DNA of 64,000 nt from Macrostomum hystrix (Eukaryota > Platyhelminthes > Macrostomidae), in the NCBI GenBank assembly GCA_950097015.1, contig CATNEN010000041.1, positions 1,529,501 to 1,593,500 of the forward strand. The letters are read 5' to 3'. Each line of letters starts with the position of its first letter. The first letter of the stretch is position 1. The translations under genes and the position numbers were made by a program. A model generated the notes under the pieces. It worked only from the letters and a program-made list of their open reading frames with translations, was not told the DNA's origin and did not search any database. Below are positions 63,813-64,000 of the stretch, one piece after another.

Positions 63813-64000
63813 TCATCCCGCCTCAGTAGCGAGAACCCATCGATAAGCGCAGAGCGCAGTACAAAGGGGTGTGCGGGCAGCTGTCCGTTAACTGGCGCTC
63901 AATTAGGGGATTCGTCAGTCGGCAGCAGCGGGTGCTGAGTGGCAGGCTACGACCCTTCAGGTGCGGAGCTGCGAAAGCTCTCTCGGCAGCCCAGCTCCTT

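Overview
This is eukaryotic nuclear DNA. GC-rich, intron-containing animal genes (TCF25, RAD9, RIC8, RPA3, a rhodopsin-family GPCR, secreted and kinase-like proteins) sit in a background packed with unrelated minisatellites and transposons. Short introns of about 40-140 nt, very GC-rich exons, AG dinucleotides a few bases before many start codons (possible spliced-leader acceptors) and the heavy tandem-repeat load suggest a free-living flatworm of the Macrostomum type. That placement is inference, since nothing here names the species.

Layout. 0.4-2.6 kb: single-exon TCF25 (+). 3.7-7.5 kb: a minus-strand gene with three tandem, all catalytically degraded kinase domains. 8.8-9.1 kb: a minisatellite. 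10.2-14.95 kb: a 44-copy, 77-bp satellite whose unit contains the terminal inverted repeat of the adjacent mariner deletion derivative; that mariner is itself split by a 588-bp tRNA-derived SINE. 15.3-19.8 kb: an intact, very young Ty3/gypsy-type LTR retrotransposon (-). 20.4-21.3 kb: a WSC-domain gene (+). 21.7-23.1 kb: a decayed Crypton-type tyrosine recombinase (-). 23.25-23.55 kb: a two-exon secreted cystine-knot-like peptide (+). 24.3-25.3 kb: an intronless GPCR (-). 25.7-29.7 kb: AT-rich, gene-poor. 29.67-32.2 kb: a 43-bp satellite interrupted by a TIR element with an 8-bp target duplication.

32.3-36.9 kb: RAD9 (three exons), then 37.5-45.05 kb: RIC8 (four exons). Their introns hold long minisatellites, and RIC8 intron 3 also holds a dead non-LTR retrotransposon carrying a second copy of the SINE. 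45.4-47.7 kb: minisatellites around a small possible one-exon gene. 47.8-49.1 kb: a two-exon single-pass membrane protein. 51.3-52.0 kb: RPA3. 52.4-53.6 kb: a secreted LamG-like protein (-). 53.8-58.25 kb: three tandem copies of a 1.3-1.8 kb module, each with a 27-bp array. 59.2-60.2 kb: a 30-bp array. The last 4 kb hold no gene I can support.

Functional links: RAD9 (9-1-1 checkpoint clamp) and RPA3 (single-strand DNA binding) both serve DNA damage signalling, and RIC8 and the GPCR both relate to G-protein signalling, but nothing in the sequence shows co-regulation. The most striking structural themes are satellites born from transposon ends or splice-acceptor-like sequence, and arrays lying directly upstream of exons.
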